Part shown: one piece after another, positions 15,976 to 27,006 of the stretch
Numbering within the stretch: the first letter of the stretch is position 1
How the letters are laid out: the number at the start of each line of letters is the position of its first letter
From: DATAEE01 sp036258175
GTDB lineage: Bacteria > Acidobacteriota > Vicinamibacteria > Vicinamibacterales > 2-12-FULL-66-21
DNA: 64,000 nucleotides
Direction: 5' to 3'
Assembly (NCBI GenBank): GCA_036258175.1
Contig: DATAEE010000279.1
Coordinates: 1 to 64,000, forward strand
Translations under genes and position numbers: made by a program
Notes under the pieces: generated by a model
The model's database searches: none
What the model was told of the DNA's origin: nothing
Seen by the model: the letters and a program-made list of their open reading frames with translations, nothing else

Positions 15976-17757
15976 ATGTCCTGTCCCTATGCCGCCGGCC
16001 GCGAGCCCGAGGAGCAACCGCTCCTGAAGCTGCGCGCGAGGCCCCTGCGCATCGCGCTGGTCGGTAATCCGAACGTCGGCAAGAGCGTGGTCTTCGGCCG
16101 TCTCACCGGACGCTACGCGACCGTGTCGAACTACCCAGGGACGACGGTAGCGGTCACTCGCGGCCGGGCGCTCGTCGGCGCGGAAGTGTGCGACGTCATT
16201 GACACGCCAGGCGTCAACACGTTCGAAGGCGCCATCAGCGAAGACGAGCACATCACGCGGGTGATCGTCGCCAACGGCCAGTCCGATCTGATCGTCCAGC
16301 TCGCAGACGCACGGAACCTGCGGCGCGCGCTCGTGATCACGTCGCAGCTCGCGGCGTTCCAGAAACCGGTCGTCCTCGTGCTCAACATGATGGACGAGGC
16401 GCGGTCGCGCGGGGTCCACGTGAACGCCGCGGGATTAGCGCGCGAGCTTGGCATCCCTGTTGTCGAGATGGTCGCGACCGAAGGGCGCGGCCTGCCCGAA
16501 CTGCGCGCCGCGCTATCCGCGGCGACGGTGCCGGCCGTGGATACCACGCAGCCCGCGACACGGTGGGCGCACGAGACCACGCAGCGGTTCCGGAGCATCC
16601 GCCGCCGATCGTTAGGGCGGTTCCAGGAGTGGATCGGCCGGGCGGTGCGCGAGCCGGCGACCGGCCTGCCGCTCCTCGCTCTGGTGCTCTATGTGAGCTA
16701 CCTCTTCGTCGGAGTCCTGGGGGCGCAAACGCTCGTCGGGCTGATCGAGGACGGACTGTTCGGCGGGCTGATCAATCCCTGGGCGACCTCTCTCGCGTCG
16801 CATCTGCCATGGGCGCCAGTGCGTGACTTCTTCGTCGGCGAGTACGGCCTCGTCACGATGGGTCTGACCTACGCGCTCGCCATCGTTCTCCCGGTCGTGA
16901 CGACGTTTTTCCTCGTGTTCGGATTTCTCGAGGACAGTGGGTACCTGCCGCGACTGGCGATTTTCAGCGATCGTCTGTTCCGCGCGATGGGGCTGAACGG
17001 CAAGGCGGTGCTGCCGATGGTCCTCGGCCTCGGCTGCGACACGATGGCGACCATGACGACGCGGATCCTGCATACGCCGAAGGAACGGCTGATCGCGGTC
17101 CTGTTGTTGGCGCTGGGCGTGCCCTGCTCGGCTCAGCTCGCAACGATCATGGGGATCCTCGGTGGCATCTCGTTCGCCGCGCTCGCCACACTGTTCGGCG
17201 TGGTGTTGACGCAGATGCTCGTCGTCGGTTTCCTCGCGGCGCGCGTCCTCCCCGGCGATCGGTCCGAGTTCGCGCTGGAGCTTCCCCCGATGCGCCTTCC
17301 CCAATGGCGCAACCTGCTGACGAAAACCGTGCTGCGCATCCGGTGGTACCTCGGGGAAGCGGTGCCGCTGTTCCTGATCGGCACGGCGTTGCTCTTCGCG
17401 CTCGATCGCGTCGGCGCGCTGGTCGTGTTCGCGCGGACCGCTGAGCCGGTCGTGAGCGGCTGGCTCGGGCTGCCGGCGACGGCGGCGGACGTATTCGTCA
17501 TGGGATTCCTGCGGCGGGACTACGGCGCCGCGGGGCTCTTCGAGATGGCGCGATCGGGCGCGCTCACCGGCGTGCAGTCGGTCGTCGCCTTGACGGTCAT
17601 GACGCTGTTCGTGCCATGTATCGCCAACCTGCTGATGATCGTGAAGGAGCGCGGCGCCCGGACCGCGCTGTGGATTCTCGGATTCGTCACGGCCATAGCC
17701 GTGCTGACAGGGACGGTGCTCAATCATGCGTTCAGAATCCTCGGCGTCACGTTTTAG
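15976..17757 (+). CDS. feoB: Ferrous iron transporter FeoB
   Basis: FeoB is the inner-membrane Fe2+ uptake protein. The 593-residue sequence has the G-protein motifs GNPNVGKS (G1, about residue 30), the G2 region SNYPGTTV, DTPG (G3) and NMMD (G4), then a membrane part with gate-like repeats and the Cys-containing GCDTMATMTTRIL and VPCSAQLATIMG motifs. It is shorter than E. coli FeoB (773 residues), mainly through a short C-terminal end. No SD precedes ATG 15976, and a sigma-54 promoter ends 15 bases upstream, suggesting a near-leaderless mRNA. feoA overlaps its 3' end. Confidence 0.95.
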   Translation: MSCPYAAGREPEEQPLLKLRARPLRIALVGNPNVGKSVVFGRLTGRYATVSNYPGTTVAVTRGRALVGAEVCDVIDTPGVNTFEGAISEDEHITRVIVANGQSDLIVQLADARNLRRALVITSQLAAFQKPVVLVLNMMDEARSRGVHVNAAGLARELGIPVVEMVATEGRGLPELRAALSAATVPAVDTTQPATRWAHETTQRFRSIRRRSLGRFQEWIGRAVREPATGLPLLALVLYVSYLFVGVLGAQTLVGLIEDGLFGGLINPWATSLASHLPWAPVRDFFVGEYGLVTMGLTYALAIVLPVVTTFFLVFGFLEDSGYLPRLAIFSDRLFRAMGLNGKAVLPMVLGLGCDTMATMTTRILHTPKERLIAVLLLALGVPCSAQLATIMGILGGISFAALATLFGVVLTQMLVVGFLAARVLPGDRSEFALELPPMRLPQWRNLLTKTVLRIRWYLGEAVPLFLIGTALLFALDRVGALVVFARTAEPVVSGWLGLPATAADVFVMGFLRRDYGAAGLFEMARSGALTGVQSVVALTVMTLFVPCIANLLMIVKERGARTALWILGFVTAIAVLTGTVLNHAFRILGVTF

Positions 17758-18022
17758 CGAGAACACCCCGTTGTCGCACCTGCATGCGGGGGACGAAGGG
17801 ATCGTTGCGCACGTCGTCCCGGACGGACGGGGCAGGGCGGACCGCCTCGCGGCGCTCGGGGTCACGCCCGGCGCACGCATCGTGGTCCGGCAGACATTCC
17901 CGGGTCTGGTCTTCGAGTGCGACCAGACTGAGCTGGCGGTCGAGCGGATGGTCGCGTGCGCGATCCTCGTCGATACGACCATTCACTACGAGCAGATCAT
18001 CCAGACAAGGAGCGAGCCATGA
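17726..18022 (+). CDS. feoA: FeoA-domain protein
   Basis: The 98-residue protein has the FeoA SH3-like fold signature: ADRLAALGVTPGARIVVRQTFPGLVFECDQTELAVERMVACAILV. FeoA works with FeoB in Fe2+ uptake. ATG 17726 lies inside feoB, giving a 32-base overlap; a later start would remove only the poorly conserved first 15-20 residues. Unlike the common feoA-feoB order, here feoA follows feoB. Confidence 0.88.
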   Translation: MRSESSASRFSENTPLSHLHAGDEGIVAHVVPDGRGRADRLAALGVTPGARIVVRQTFPGLVFECDQTELAVERMVACAILVDTTIHYEQIIQTRSEP

Positions 18023-18210
18023 CAGGCCTGACTGCGTTGGGCGCGCGTATACTCGGACACACGGTCGCGATCCTGGTCGGCTTTGTCCTCATGGTCATCG
18101 GGCTCGCTCTTGGCGTGACGATGGTGCTCCTGCCGATCGGGCTCGTGGTGGGGCTCATCGGAGTGCTGGTGTTCGTGTGGGGGCTGTTCGAGTGGAAACA
18201 GAAACGATAG
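18019..18210 (+). CDS. Small two-helix membrane protein, Feo-linked
   Basis: This 63-residue protein has two hydrophobic helices and the word LGVTMVLLPIGLVVGLIG. It is clearly related to the 72-residue protein at 29725-29943 (MGVSLVMLPAGLVIGLLG). AAGGAG precedes ATG 18019, which overlaps the feoA stop (ATGA). It may be a small subunit or regulator in the membrane beside FeoB; that is inference from position. I know no function for the family. Confidence 0.75.
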   Translation: MTGLTALGARILGHTVAILVGFVLMVIGLALGVTMVLLPIGLVVGLIGVLVFVWGLFEWKQKR

Positions 18211-18219
18211 GAGCTGCCG

Positions 18220-18627
18220 ATGCTGTGGCGTCTCAAACTCGTAGCTATCGGCGCGGTGCTGGCGCTCGGCACGGGCGGGCCTTCGGCCCAGTCTGCCGGA
18301 CTCAAGCCGGTCATGCTCGACAAGCTCGAGCACACTCAGCGGCTGCTCGAGGCGGTCGTCACGGCCGACTACGCGGCGATGGCGCGACGTGCGGATCGGC
18401 TGGGCCGGTTCACCGAAACCGAGATCGCATCCTGGTACACCGAGGCTCAGGCCGAGTACACGAAGCAGGCGACGCTTTTCGTCCTGTCAGTCAGTGGGCT
18501 GCGCGATGCCGCGGCGGCCAAGAACCTGGACGCAGCCGCGCTCGAGTACACCACGCTCGTGTCGAGCTGTATTGGATGCCACAGATACGTCGAGCGGACG
18601 AAGGCCTCCCGTCGACAGAGACCCTGA
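18220..18627 (+). CDS. Secreted mono-haem cytochrome c (cytochrome c'-like)
   Basis: The 135-residue product has a signal peptide (ending near AQSAG), a mainly helical body and one haem site, CIGCH, close to the C-terminus. A four-helix bundle with C-terminal CxxCH is the layout of cytochromes c' and c-556. It begins nine bases after the small membrane protein and so belongs to the feo unit. A role in periplasmic iron redox chemistry next to FeoAB is plausible but not shown. Confidence 0.82.
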   Translation: MLWRLKLVAIGAVLALGTGGPSAQSAGLKPVMLDKLEHTQRLLEAVVTADYAAMARRADRLGRFTETEIASWYTEAQAEYTKQATLFVLSVSGLRDAAAAKNLDAAALEYTTLVSSCIGCHRYVERTKASRRQRP

Positions 18628-18640
18628 GCCGCCGGTCACG

Positions 18641-19459
18641 TCACGAGTGCGCACGCCTGCCCAGAAGCCGGTGCAGGGCAGCCAGGGCGTTCCGGAAATG
18701 TGCCGCGAGATCGCGGTGACAGCCAAGCTCCAGCATCAGACAGCCGTCGTACTCCACTCGACGGAGGCCATCGAAGACCAGGCGCCAATCGATTCGGCCT
18801 TCACCTGGCGGGAGATGATCGTCGTACTCTCCGCGGTTGTCGTGGACGTGCACGTGAATCAGACGGGGTCCCGTTACTTCGAGGAACGCGTCGAAATGAC
18901 GTCCCAGATTCACGTGACCGACGTCGAGGCACACGCCCGTTGTTGACGGCAGTCGTGTCAGGAGCCAGTCGAATTCGGACGGCTGCCCGCCGACCAGGTG
19001 CGGCAGCGGCGTTTCGAGCGCCATCCGGATTCCTGTTTCCGCGCAGGCGCGATCGACGCGCAGCAGCGAGTCCAGCGCGTCGCGCAGCCGTGCCTCGCTG
19101 TCGGCGCCGCGGGACCGATCGGAGGCGTGCACCACGACGATGGCCCCGCCGAGATCGCGCAGCGCACGCGCGACCTCAGCGAGCCCGTTGACGGCCGCGT
19201 CTCGATGATCCGGATTGGGGTGCGCGAGGTCCAGCGTGCCGCCGAACGGCGCGTGGATGGAGAGCGGGTGCAGGCGCAGCTCTGTCAGCAGGGCCTTCGC
19301 CCGATTCAGATGGTCGAGATCGACCGGATCGAAATGTCCCGGCGGCGTCGCGAGCTCGACCACCTCCACGCCGGCGTGATGCATCGCGGGGAGAACGTCG
19401 GCGAGCGCCAGGTCCGCACAACACCCGGTGGAGATGCCGAGGGTCCAGGCGTCACTCAT
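18641..19459 (-). CDS. Xylose-isomerase-like TIM-barrel protein
   Basis: The 272-residue protein belongs to the sugar phosphate isomerase/epimerase superfamily, which also contains endonuclease IV. Metal-site words are visible in order: SIHAPF, IVVVHAS, MALETP, VCLDVGHVNLG, HVHDNRGEYDDHLPPGEGRIDW and LMLELG. ATG 19459 overlaps the stop of the primase-like gene (ATGA), so the two are translationally coupled. By sequence words it looks more like a sugar isomerase/epimerase than Nfo, but the neighbour makes a nucleic-acid role worth considering. Substrate unknown. Confidence 0.82.
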   Translation of the reverse strand: MSDAWTLGISTGCCADLALADVLPAMHHAGVEVVELATPPGHFDPVDLDHLNRAKALLTELRLHPLSIHAPFGGTLDLAHPNPDHRDAAVNGLAEVARALRDLGGAIVVVHASDRSRGADSEARLRDALDSLLRVDRACAETGIRMALETPLPHLVGGQPSEFDWLLTRLPSTTGVCLDVGHVNLGRHFDAFLEVTGPRLIHVHVHDNRGEYDDHLPPGEGRIDWRLVFDGLRRVEYDGCLMLELGCHRDLAAHFRNALAALHRLLGRRAHS

Positions 19460-20880
19460 GCGTGCTCCAGAAGCTGGTGCCGGGCGTCGAGCAGATTGAG
19501 GCGGCAGTCGGCGCCCGGACAGAGCCCCTTCTCCTGCGCCGAGACGCAGTTGAAGTCGACCGCCTCGTCGAGCCCTGCGCGCACGAGCCCTGCGAAGATC
19601 CGCACGTCGAATTCCGCCCGTGCCCACCGGTCGCGAAGGCTCCAATGGTGGCCCCATGCGGCGTCGCTGGCGTATCGCGAGAATACGAGCCTGGCTATAT
19701 CGGCCGGATCCCAGCCCGTCGACATCAGGCCGCGCGTGACATGTTGAATGAACGCTGGCTGAAGCAGGCGGTCGTTCGGCTGCTGAAGGGGCCACGCGAC
19801 GCAGGGCGGGACGCCGCGCGGGTCGACGCGGCCGCTCGCGGCCCAGGCGTCGCGACCGCGCACGATCGAGTCATCGAACGACCGATGGAACGCGGCGAGA
19901 CTCGAAGAAGAGTACTCCGTAACCAACCGATCGACGCCGGCGCTGACCTCCGGCAGCGCGACCTGTGTCCGTCCAGCAAGGCCGGCGGCGCGATCCAGGT
20001 CGCGCAAGCGCAGCGTGCCCAGCAGTCCGCGACCCGCTCGGGGAACGGCCGCCATTGGCGCGACGGTGCGGGCAAGCCGTGGGCCGACGATATCCTCTCT
20101 CAGCCGGTGGGTCTGGTATCCGCCGAACGCCACGCGAATGTGGCGCGCGTCGAGCGGGTCGCCGAAATATGAAAAGTCGATGGAGACGGCTGCGCGGCCA
20201 CGGACGCCGCTGCCGACAACGGTTCCGTTGAATACGACGGGGATCGAGGTGAGCGCCTCCGCGCGGCGCAGCACGCGGTGCGCGAGGTATTCCACGACCC
20301 GGCCCAGGCCGAGGTACGCCTTCGCGTGTGTTTCCGTCATCACCTCGGGGCATCCGGGCGGTCGCCTAGCCGCCACCGAGCCGTGCCAGGCCGGCGCCCC
20401 GAGAGGGAGAGCCGCCAGCCTCGAGAGAACCGGGCTGGCAAGCGCTACTCGACCCGTGAAGTGATAGCCGCACCCGGTCATGAGGCAGTAGAGCGGCAGG
20501 CCGAACTTGCCGCACTCCTGGCGAATGACGCGGTACACCGGCTCGAGCCGGAAGAACGCCTCGGCCGGATGCGAGAAGGCTTCCCCTTCGTAGTCGGTAT
20601 TCTGGTAGTCGAGATCGAGATGGACGAGGAGGTTCTCCCGATCCCACAGCGATCGCGCGATGTCCGCACCTCGTTCGAACAGCTCCCCGATACGCGAGGC
20701 CGGCACACGCATGCCGACCTCCCACCGGGCATCGGCGCCGCGCCACGACGGATCGATCCCTGCGACGTAGATGGCCGTCGGCGCCGCATCCTCGAGCGCG
20801 CCGCAATACTCGAGAATCCGGCGCCGGACGGCCAGTGCCGTGTAGTAAGCAGCGACGTCCCGTCTCTCAGCATTCGACAT
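19456..20880 (-). CDS. Putative PriS-PriL-type archaeo-eukaryotic primase fusion
   Basis: The 474-residue protein shows three motifs of the AEP catalytic fold in order: LVHLDLD (D89, D91), CLMTGCGYHF (T135 to H140, the SxH position) and VSIDFSYF followed by RHIRV (D235, R246-R249). Its C-terminal third matches the Fe-S domain of PriL: VPPCVAW (C360), a helical stretch IARLVFSRY, then NCVSAQEKGLCPGADC (C445, C454, C459), giving the four Cys of the [4Fe-4S] cluster. This would join catalytic and Fe-S regulatory parts in one chain. It is coupled to a TIM-barrel gene downstream and overlaps an alcohol dehydrogenase upstream. No helicase or plasmid gene is near. The assignment rests on motif reading only; it could be a diverged AEP with another nucleotide-transfer role. 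Confidence 0.65.
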   Translation of the reverse strand: MSNAERRDVAAYYTALAVRRRILEYCGALEDAAPTAIYVAGIDPSWRGADARWEVGMRVPASRIGELFERGADIARSLWDRENLLVHLDLDYQNTDYEGEAFSHPAEAFFRLEPVYRVIRQECGKFGLPLYCLMTGCGYHFTGRVALASPVLSRLAALPLGAPAWHGSVAARRPPGCPEVMTETHAKAYLGLGRVVEYLAHRVLRRAEALTSIPVVFNGTVVGSGVRGRAAVSIDFSYFGDPLDARHIRVAFGGYQTHRLREDIVGPRLARTVAPMAAVPRAGRGLLGTLRLRDLDRAAGLAGRTQVALPEVSAGVDRLVTEYSSSSLAAFHRSFDDSIVRGRDAWAASGRVDPRGVPPCVAWPLQQPNDRLLQPAFIQHVTRGLMSTGWDPADIARLVFSRYASDAAWGHHWSLRDRWARAEFDVRIFAGLVRAGLDEAVDFNCVSAQEKGLCPGADCRLNLLDARHQLLEHA

Positions 20881-21932
20881 CGACGGTTTCCCTGACCGTC
20901 GGCGCGATCATCGCCGGAACGTGCGGATAGATCGCGACTTTCAACACTCCGTCACGCTGGTGGCTGAACAGCTCGTAGGCGTCGCGCAGGTCGTCGAGCG
21001 CGAAGCGGTGGGTGATGAGCGGAGTCAGATCAATCCGTTCGTGTTCCACCATTGCCATCAGCCGGCGCATCCGCTCTTTTCCGCCGGGGCACAGCGTGGT
21101 CACGATCCGTTGATCGCCAAGGCCCGCGTAGATCGCCTCGTAGGGCGCGACGAGCTTGCCCGAGTACACGCCCAGGCTGGACAACATGCCGCCAGGACGC
21201 ACGGCTCGGAGCGCGGTTTCGAACGTCTCCTGGCGTCCGAGTGCCTCTATGGCGACGTCCACGCCACGGCCGTCGGTCATCTTCCTGATTTCGGCGACGA
21301 CGTCTGCCTGACGTGAATCGAGCGTCACCGTCGCGCCGAAGCGTCGCGCCATCGCACGCCGTTCCGGAACCGGATCCACGCCGACGATCAGGCTGGCGCC
21401 GCGCAGCCGCGCCCCCAGGGTCGCGCACAAACCGATCGGACCCTGCGCGAAAACCGCGACCGCGTCGCCAATCCGGATGTTGCCGCTCTCCGCGCCGGAG
21501 ATCCCGGTCGACGCGATGTCGGGCAGCATCAGCACCTGCTCGTCGGTTAGACCATCCGGGATTATCGCGAGGTTGGCGCGTGCGTCCGGCACGAGCAGGC
21601 ACTCGGCCCACGCGCCGTTGATGGTGTTGCCGAAGCGCCACCCGCCCAGCGGGCCGTGGCACTGCGAGTGGGCACCGTTGAGGCAGTAGAAGCACTGACC
21701 ACACGGCGTAATCGCGCCGACGATCACCCGCTGCCCGATGGCGTACTCCTGTAGCCCCTCGCCGAGGGCCTCGATCACGCCGACCGGCTCGTGGCCGAGA
21801 ATCAATCCCGGGCGAACCGGGTACTCGCCCTTCACGATGTGCACGTCGGTGCCGCAGATGGTCGTCGCCGTGATGCGAATCACGGCCTCTCCCGACTTTG
21901 GTTTGGGCTTCGGGACTTCTTCTATCCGCAGG

Positions 21933-24737
<2,805 letters not shown>

Positions 24738-24753
24738 CGGCGCGCGCCTTTCT

Positions 24754-25224
24754 TCACAGATCGGCGGGCGTGAGCTCGGTCACCGACGGGCGGCGCGCGA
24801 TGATCGCCTTCAACGTCTCGACGATGTCGGACGAGCTGATGCCATTGCCATCGGCGCCCCATTGCACGATGTCGTCGATCGACAACAGGCCAATCAGGTG
24901 GCCGTCGAGATCCACGACGGGCAACCGCCGGAGGCCGCGAGATCGCATCGTGCCAAGCGCCTGGGCCAGGTCCTCGTTCGCGCCGCACGTAATCACCGAG
25001 GCGGTCATGGCCTCGCGCACGCTCACGTTCGACAAGCTGCGCCGCGTGCCTGCCGTCGCGAGTAATAGATCGCGATCCGTAACGACGCCGACGAGTTTGC
25101 CGCGGGGGTCGATGACCGGAAGGACGCCGCACAGGCCCTCCTGCATACGCTGGCCGGCCACCGCGACGCTCGTGTCGGCCGTGCAGGTCCGTGCCGGCTG
25201 CGTCATGACGTCTCTCACTCTCAT
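24754..25224 (-). CDS. Tandem CBS-domain protein
   Basis: The 156-residue protein is made of two CBS repeats: MRVRDVMTQPARTC...VLPVIDPRGKLVGVVTDRDLL and VSVREAMTASVITC...RLPVVDLDGHLIGLLSIDDIVQW. Such stand-alone pairs bind adenine nucleotides and sense energy state. ATG 25224 has GAGG eight bases upstream. A sigma-54 promoter pattern precedes it, divergent from that of the osmC gene, with shared palindromes between. The ATPase gene follows after 16 bases, so the CBS protein may report energy charge to, or be coexpressed with, the pump operon. Confidence 0.88.
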   Translation of the reverse strand: MRVRDVMTQPARTCTADTSVAVAGQRMQEGLCGVLPVIDPRGKLVGVVTDRDLLLATAGTRRSLSNVSVREAMTASVITCGANEDLAQALGTMRSRGLRRLPVVDLDGHLIGLLSIDDIVQWGADGNGISSSDIVETLKAIIARRPSVTELTPADL

Positions 25225-25252
25225 AGCTCGATCCTCCCAGATATGAGAACCT

Positions 25253-25270
25253 GTGCAAGCCCCGCTCCGG
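25253..25270 (-). promoter_or_regulatory. Sigma-54 promoter pattern of the CBS gene
   Basis: On the minus strand the sequence reads CGGAGCG-GGGC-TTGCA, with GG (25268-25267), N10 and GC (25256-25255). The -12 half is perfect; the -24 half is weaker. The -12 element lies about 30 bases before ATG 25224. Confidence 0.5.
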
Positions 25271-25322
25271 CTCACACCGTCCGGCATCCCGTGCAAGCCG
25301 GCCTCTCGCAGCTCCTGTTCGC

Positions 25323-25356
25323 GCGGAGCTTTCCGCGGCTGCGCGGAATTCTCCGC
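25323..25356. promoter_or_regulatory. Paired palindromes between divergent sigma-54 promoters
   Basis: GCGGA-GCTT-TCCGC (25323-25336) and GCGGA-ATTC-TCCGC (25343-25356) have identical arms and are centred exactly 20 bases apart, about two helix turns. They lie about 55-65 bases from the -24 elements of the promoters on both sides. This is the layout of a shared upstream activating sequence for a dimeric sigma-54 activator. Confidence 0.65.
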
Positions 25357-25418
25357 ACCGCTGACGGTTAACCGGCGCCCGATTCGTCGGACAGCCGCCA
25401 AATGAGCCATCGGCCGGT

Positions 25419-25434
25419 TGGCACGCCCGTTGCG
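25419..25434 (+). promoter_or_regulatory. Sigma-54 promoter of the osmC-like gene
   Basis: TGGCACG-CCCG-TTGCG is a perfect match to the conserved bases of the sigma-54 consensus (GG 25420-25421, GC 25432-25433). The predicted start, near 25445, lies only about four bases before ATG 25449. Confidence 0.85.
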
Positions 25435-25448
25435 GCAGCGCAGCGGTT

Positions 25449-25916
25449 ATGACTCCACTGCCTCACCGGTATTTCGTTACGGCGACCGGCTCGCACGACG
25501 GCGATGTGGCCCTGGATACCCCCCAGGTTGCGACGCTTCGGTCCGCATCGCCAGCAGAGTTCGGCGGACCCGGCAACCGCTGGTCGCCCGAAACGCTGCT
25601 CGTCGCCGCCGTGGCCGACTGCTTCCTGCTGACATTTCGCGCGGTCGCTGAGGCATCCGGGCTTCCATGGGCGAGCCTGCAATGCGAGGTCGAGGGCACG
25701 TTGGACCGGATCGAACGCGCGCTGCAATTCACCCGGTTCGATCTCCGCGCGCACCTCGAGGTACCGGCCGGCGTCGATGTCGAGCTCGCGCGTCGCGTCC
25801 TCGAGAAATCTGAACGCGCCTGCCTCGTCTCGAATTCCCTCAAAGCGGCGAGCCATCTGCAGTCATCCATCCGCGTCGGCTCGACCGACTCGCAACTGGC
25901 GTTGAGTTGCTCGTAG
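25449..25916 (+). CDS. OsmC-family protein
   Basis: The 155-residue protein has the OsmC core: GGPGNRWSPETLLVAAVADCFLLTFRAVAEASGL with the first peroxidatic-type Cys, and SERACLVSNSLKAA with the second. OsmC/Ohr proteins reduce organic hydroperoxides using these two cysteines. OsmC-like rather than Ohr-specific; substrate unknown. No SD precedes ATG 25449 and a perfect sigma-54 promoter ends 15 bases upstream. A histidine kinase gene follows after ten bases, probably in the same transcript. Confidence 0.88.
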   Translation: MTPLPHRYFVTATGSHDGDVALDTPQVATLRSASPAEFGGPGNRWSPETLLVAAVADCFLLTFRAVAEASGLPWASLQCEVEGTLDRIERALQFTRFDLRAHLEVPAGVDVELARRVLEKSERACLVSNSLKAASHLQSSIRVGSTDSQLALSCS

Positions 25917-25926
25917 ACACGCAAGC

Positions 25927-27006
25927 ATGCCGTTTTCAGACACCATGAACGAGCGAGGCGCGCTCGAGACGTCGGTTCGTCGTCTAGAAGAGATGCGTTA
26001 TGCGCTCGATCAGGCGGCGATCGTCGCGACGACCGATCATCGCGGCCTCATCACCTACGCCAACGACAAGTTCTGCGAGATCTCGAAGTACTCCCGCGAC
26101 GAGCTGCTCGGCCAGGATCACCGAATCATCAACTCCGGCTATCACTCGAAGGAATTCATCCGGGACCTCTGGCGGACGATCGCGCAGGGGCGCGTCTGGC
26201 GCGGGGAGCTCCGGAACCGGGCGAAGGACGGATCGATCTACTGGGTCGACACGACGATCGTCCCGTTCCTGGATGAGCGCGGGAAGCCCTGGCAGTACCT
26301 CTCGATCCGGAGCGACATCACTCAGCGCAAGGCGGCCGAGGATCAGTTGCGCTCGCAGGCTGCGCTCACACAGCTCGGGCAGCTGGCCGCGGTGGTGGCG
26401 CACGAAGTTCGCAATCCGCTCGCCGGCATCCGAGGGTCACTGCAGGTTCTCGAGTCTCGCCTGCCGGAGGAGATGCGCGAGCGGGCCATCATCGGCGCGA
26501 TGATCGATCGCATCGACCACCTGAACGCGAAGGTCGATGATCTGCTGGTCTTCGCCAGGCCCACGAGGCCGAAGCTCCAGGCCGTAGACCTGCGCGCCGT
26601 CCTTGCGGACGCGGCTGCGGGAGCGCGCGCGGCCGCCGGCTGGGGCTGCCCGGCGATCGAAGTCAGAAGTCCACAGACAACCATCCGGGCCGATCCGGAG
26701 ATGCTGCGGGCCGTCGTGCTGAACTTGCTCTTGAACGCCTGTCAGGCGTCCGGCAGTGCGATGGTCGAGATCGTGACGACGACGGAAGCGCGCCTCTGCT
26801 ACATCGCGATCCTGGATCGCGGACCGGGCATAGCTCCTGATATGCGAGATCGCGTCTTCGAGCCCTTTTTCACGACCAAGCGGGGTGGCACCGGCCTGGG
26901 TCTCGCCATCGTCAAACGCCTGATGGAACTGCAGGGCGGAAACGTCACTCTCGGCCCACGCGCGGACGGCGGGACGACCGCGACGGTCACTTTGCCGGTT
27001 GCGTGA
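25927..27006 (+). CDS. PAS-domain sensor histidine kinase, NtrB-like
   Basis: The 359-residue soluble kinase has an N-terminal PAS domain (ATTDHRGLITYANDKFCEIS to SIRSDITQRKAAE), an H-box VVAHEVRNPLAGI with the phosphorylated His, then the ATPase boxes NLLLNACQAS, DRGPGIAPDMRDRVFEPFFTTKRGGTGLGLAIVK. No TM helix is seen, so it senses a cytoplasmic signal, perhaps redox through PAS. Its likely partner is the NtrC-type regulator at 28180-29541, beyond the universal stress protein gene. It starts at ATG 25927 or ATG 25945. Its last 20 bases overlap the convergent usp gene. Confidence 0.92.
   Translation: MPFSDTMNERGALETSVRRLEEMRYALDQAAIVATTDHRGLITYANDKFCEISKYSRDELLGQDHRIINSGYHSKEFIRDLWRTIAQGRVWRGELRNRAKDGSIYWVDTTIVPFLDERGKPWQYLSIRSDITQRKAAEDQLRSQAALTQLGQLAAVVAHEVRNPLAGIRGSLQVLESRLPEEMRERAIIGAMIDRIDHLNAKVDDLLVFARPTRPKLQAVDLRAVLADAAAGARAAAGWGCPAIEVRSPQTTIRADPEMLRAVVLNLLLNACQASGSAMVEIVTTTEARLCYIAILDRGPGIAPDMRDRVFEPFFTTKRGGTGLGLAIVKRLMELQGGNVTLGPRADGGTTATVTLPVA

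Noticed and set aside
18641..19459. Endonuclease IV (Nfo) assignment for the TIM barrel
   Set aside because: Metal-site words and loop sequences look more like sugar isomerase/epimerase members; the Nfo possibility is only kept as a hypothesis because of the neighbour.
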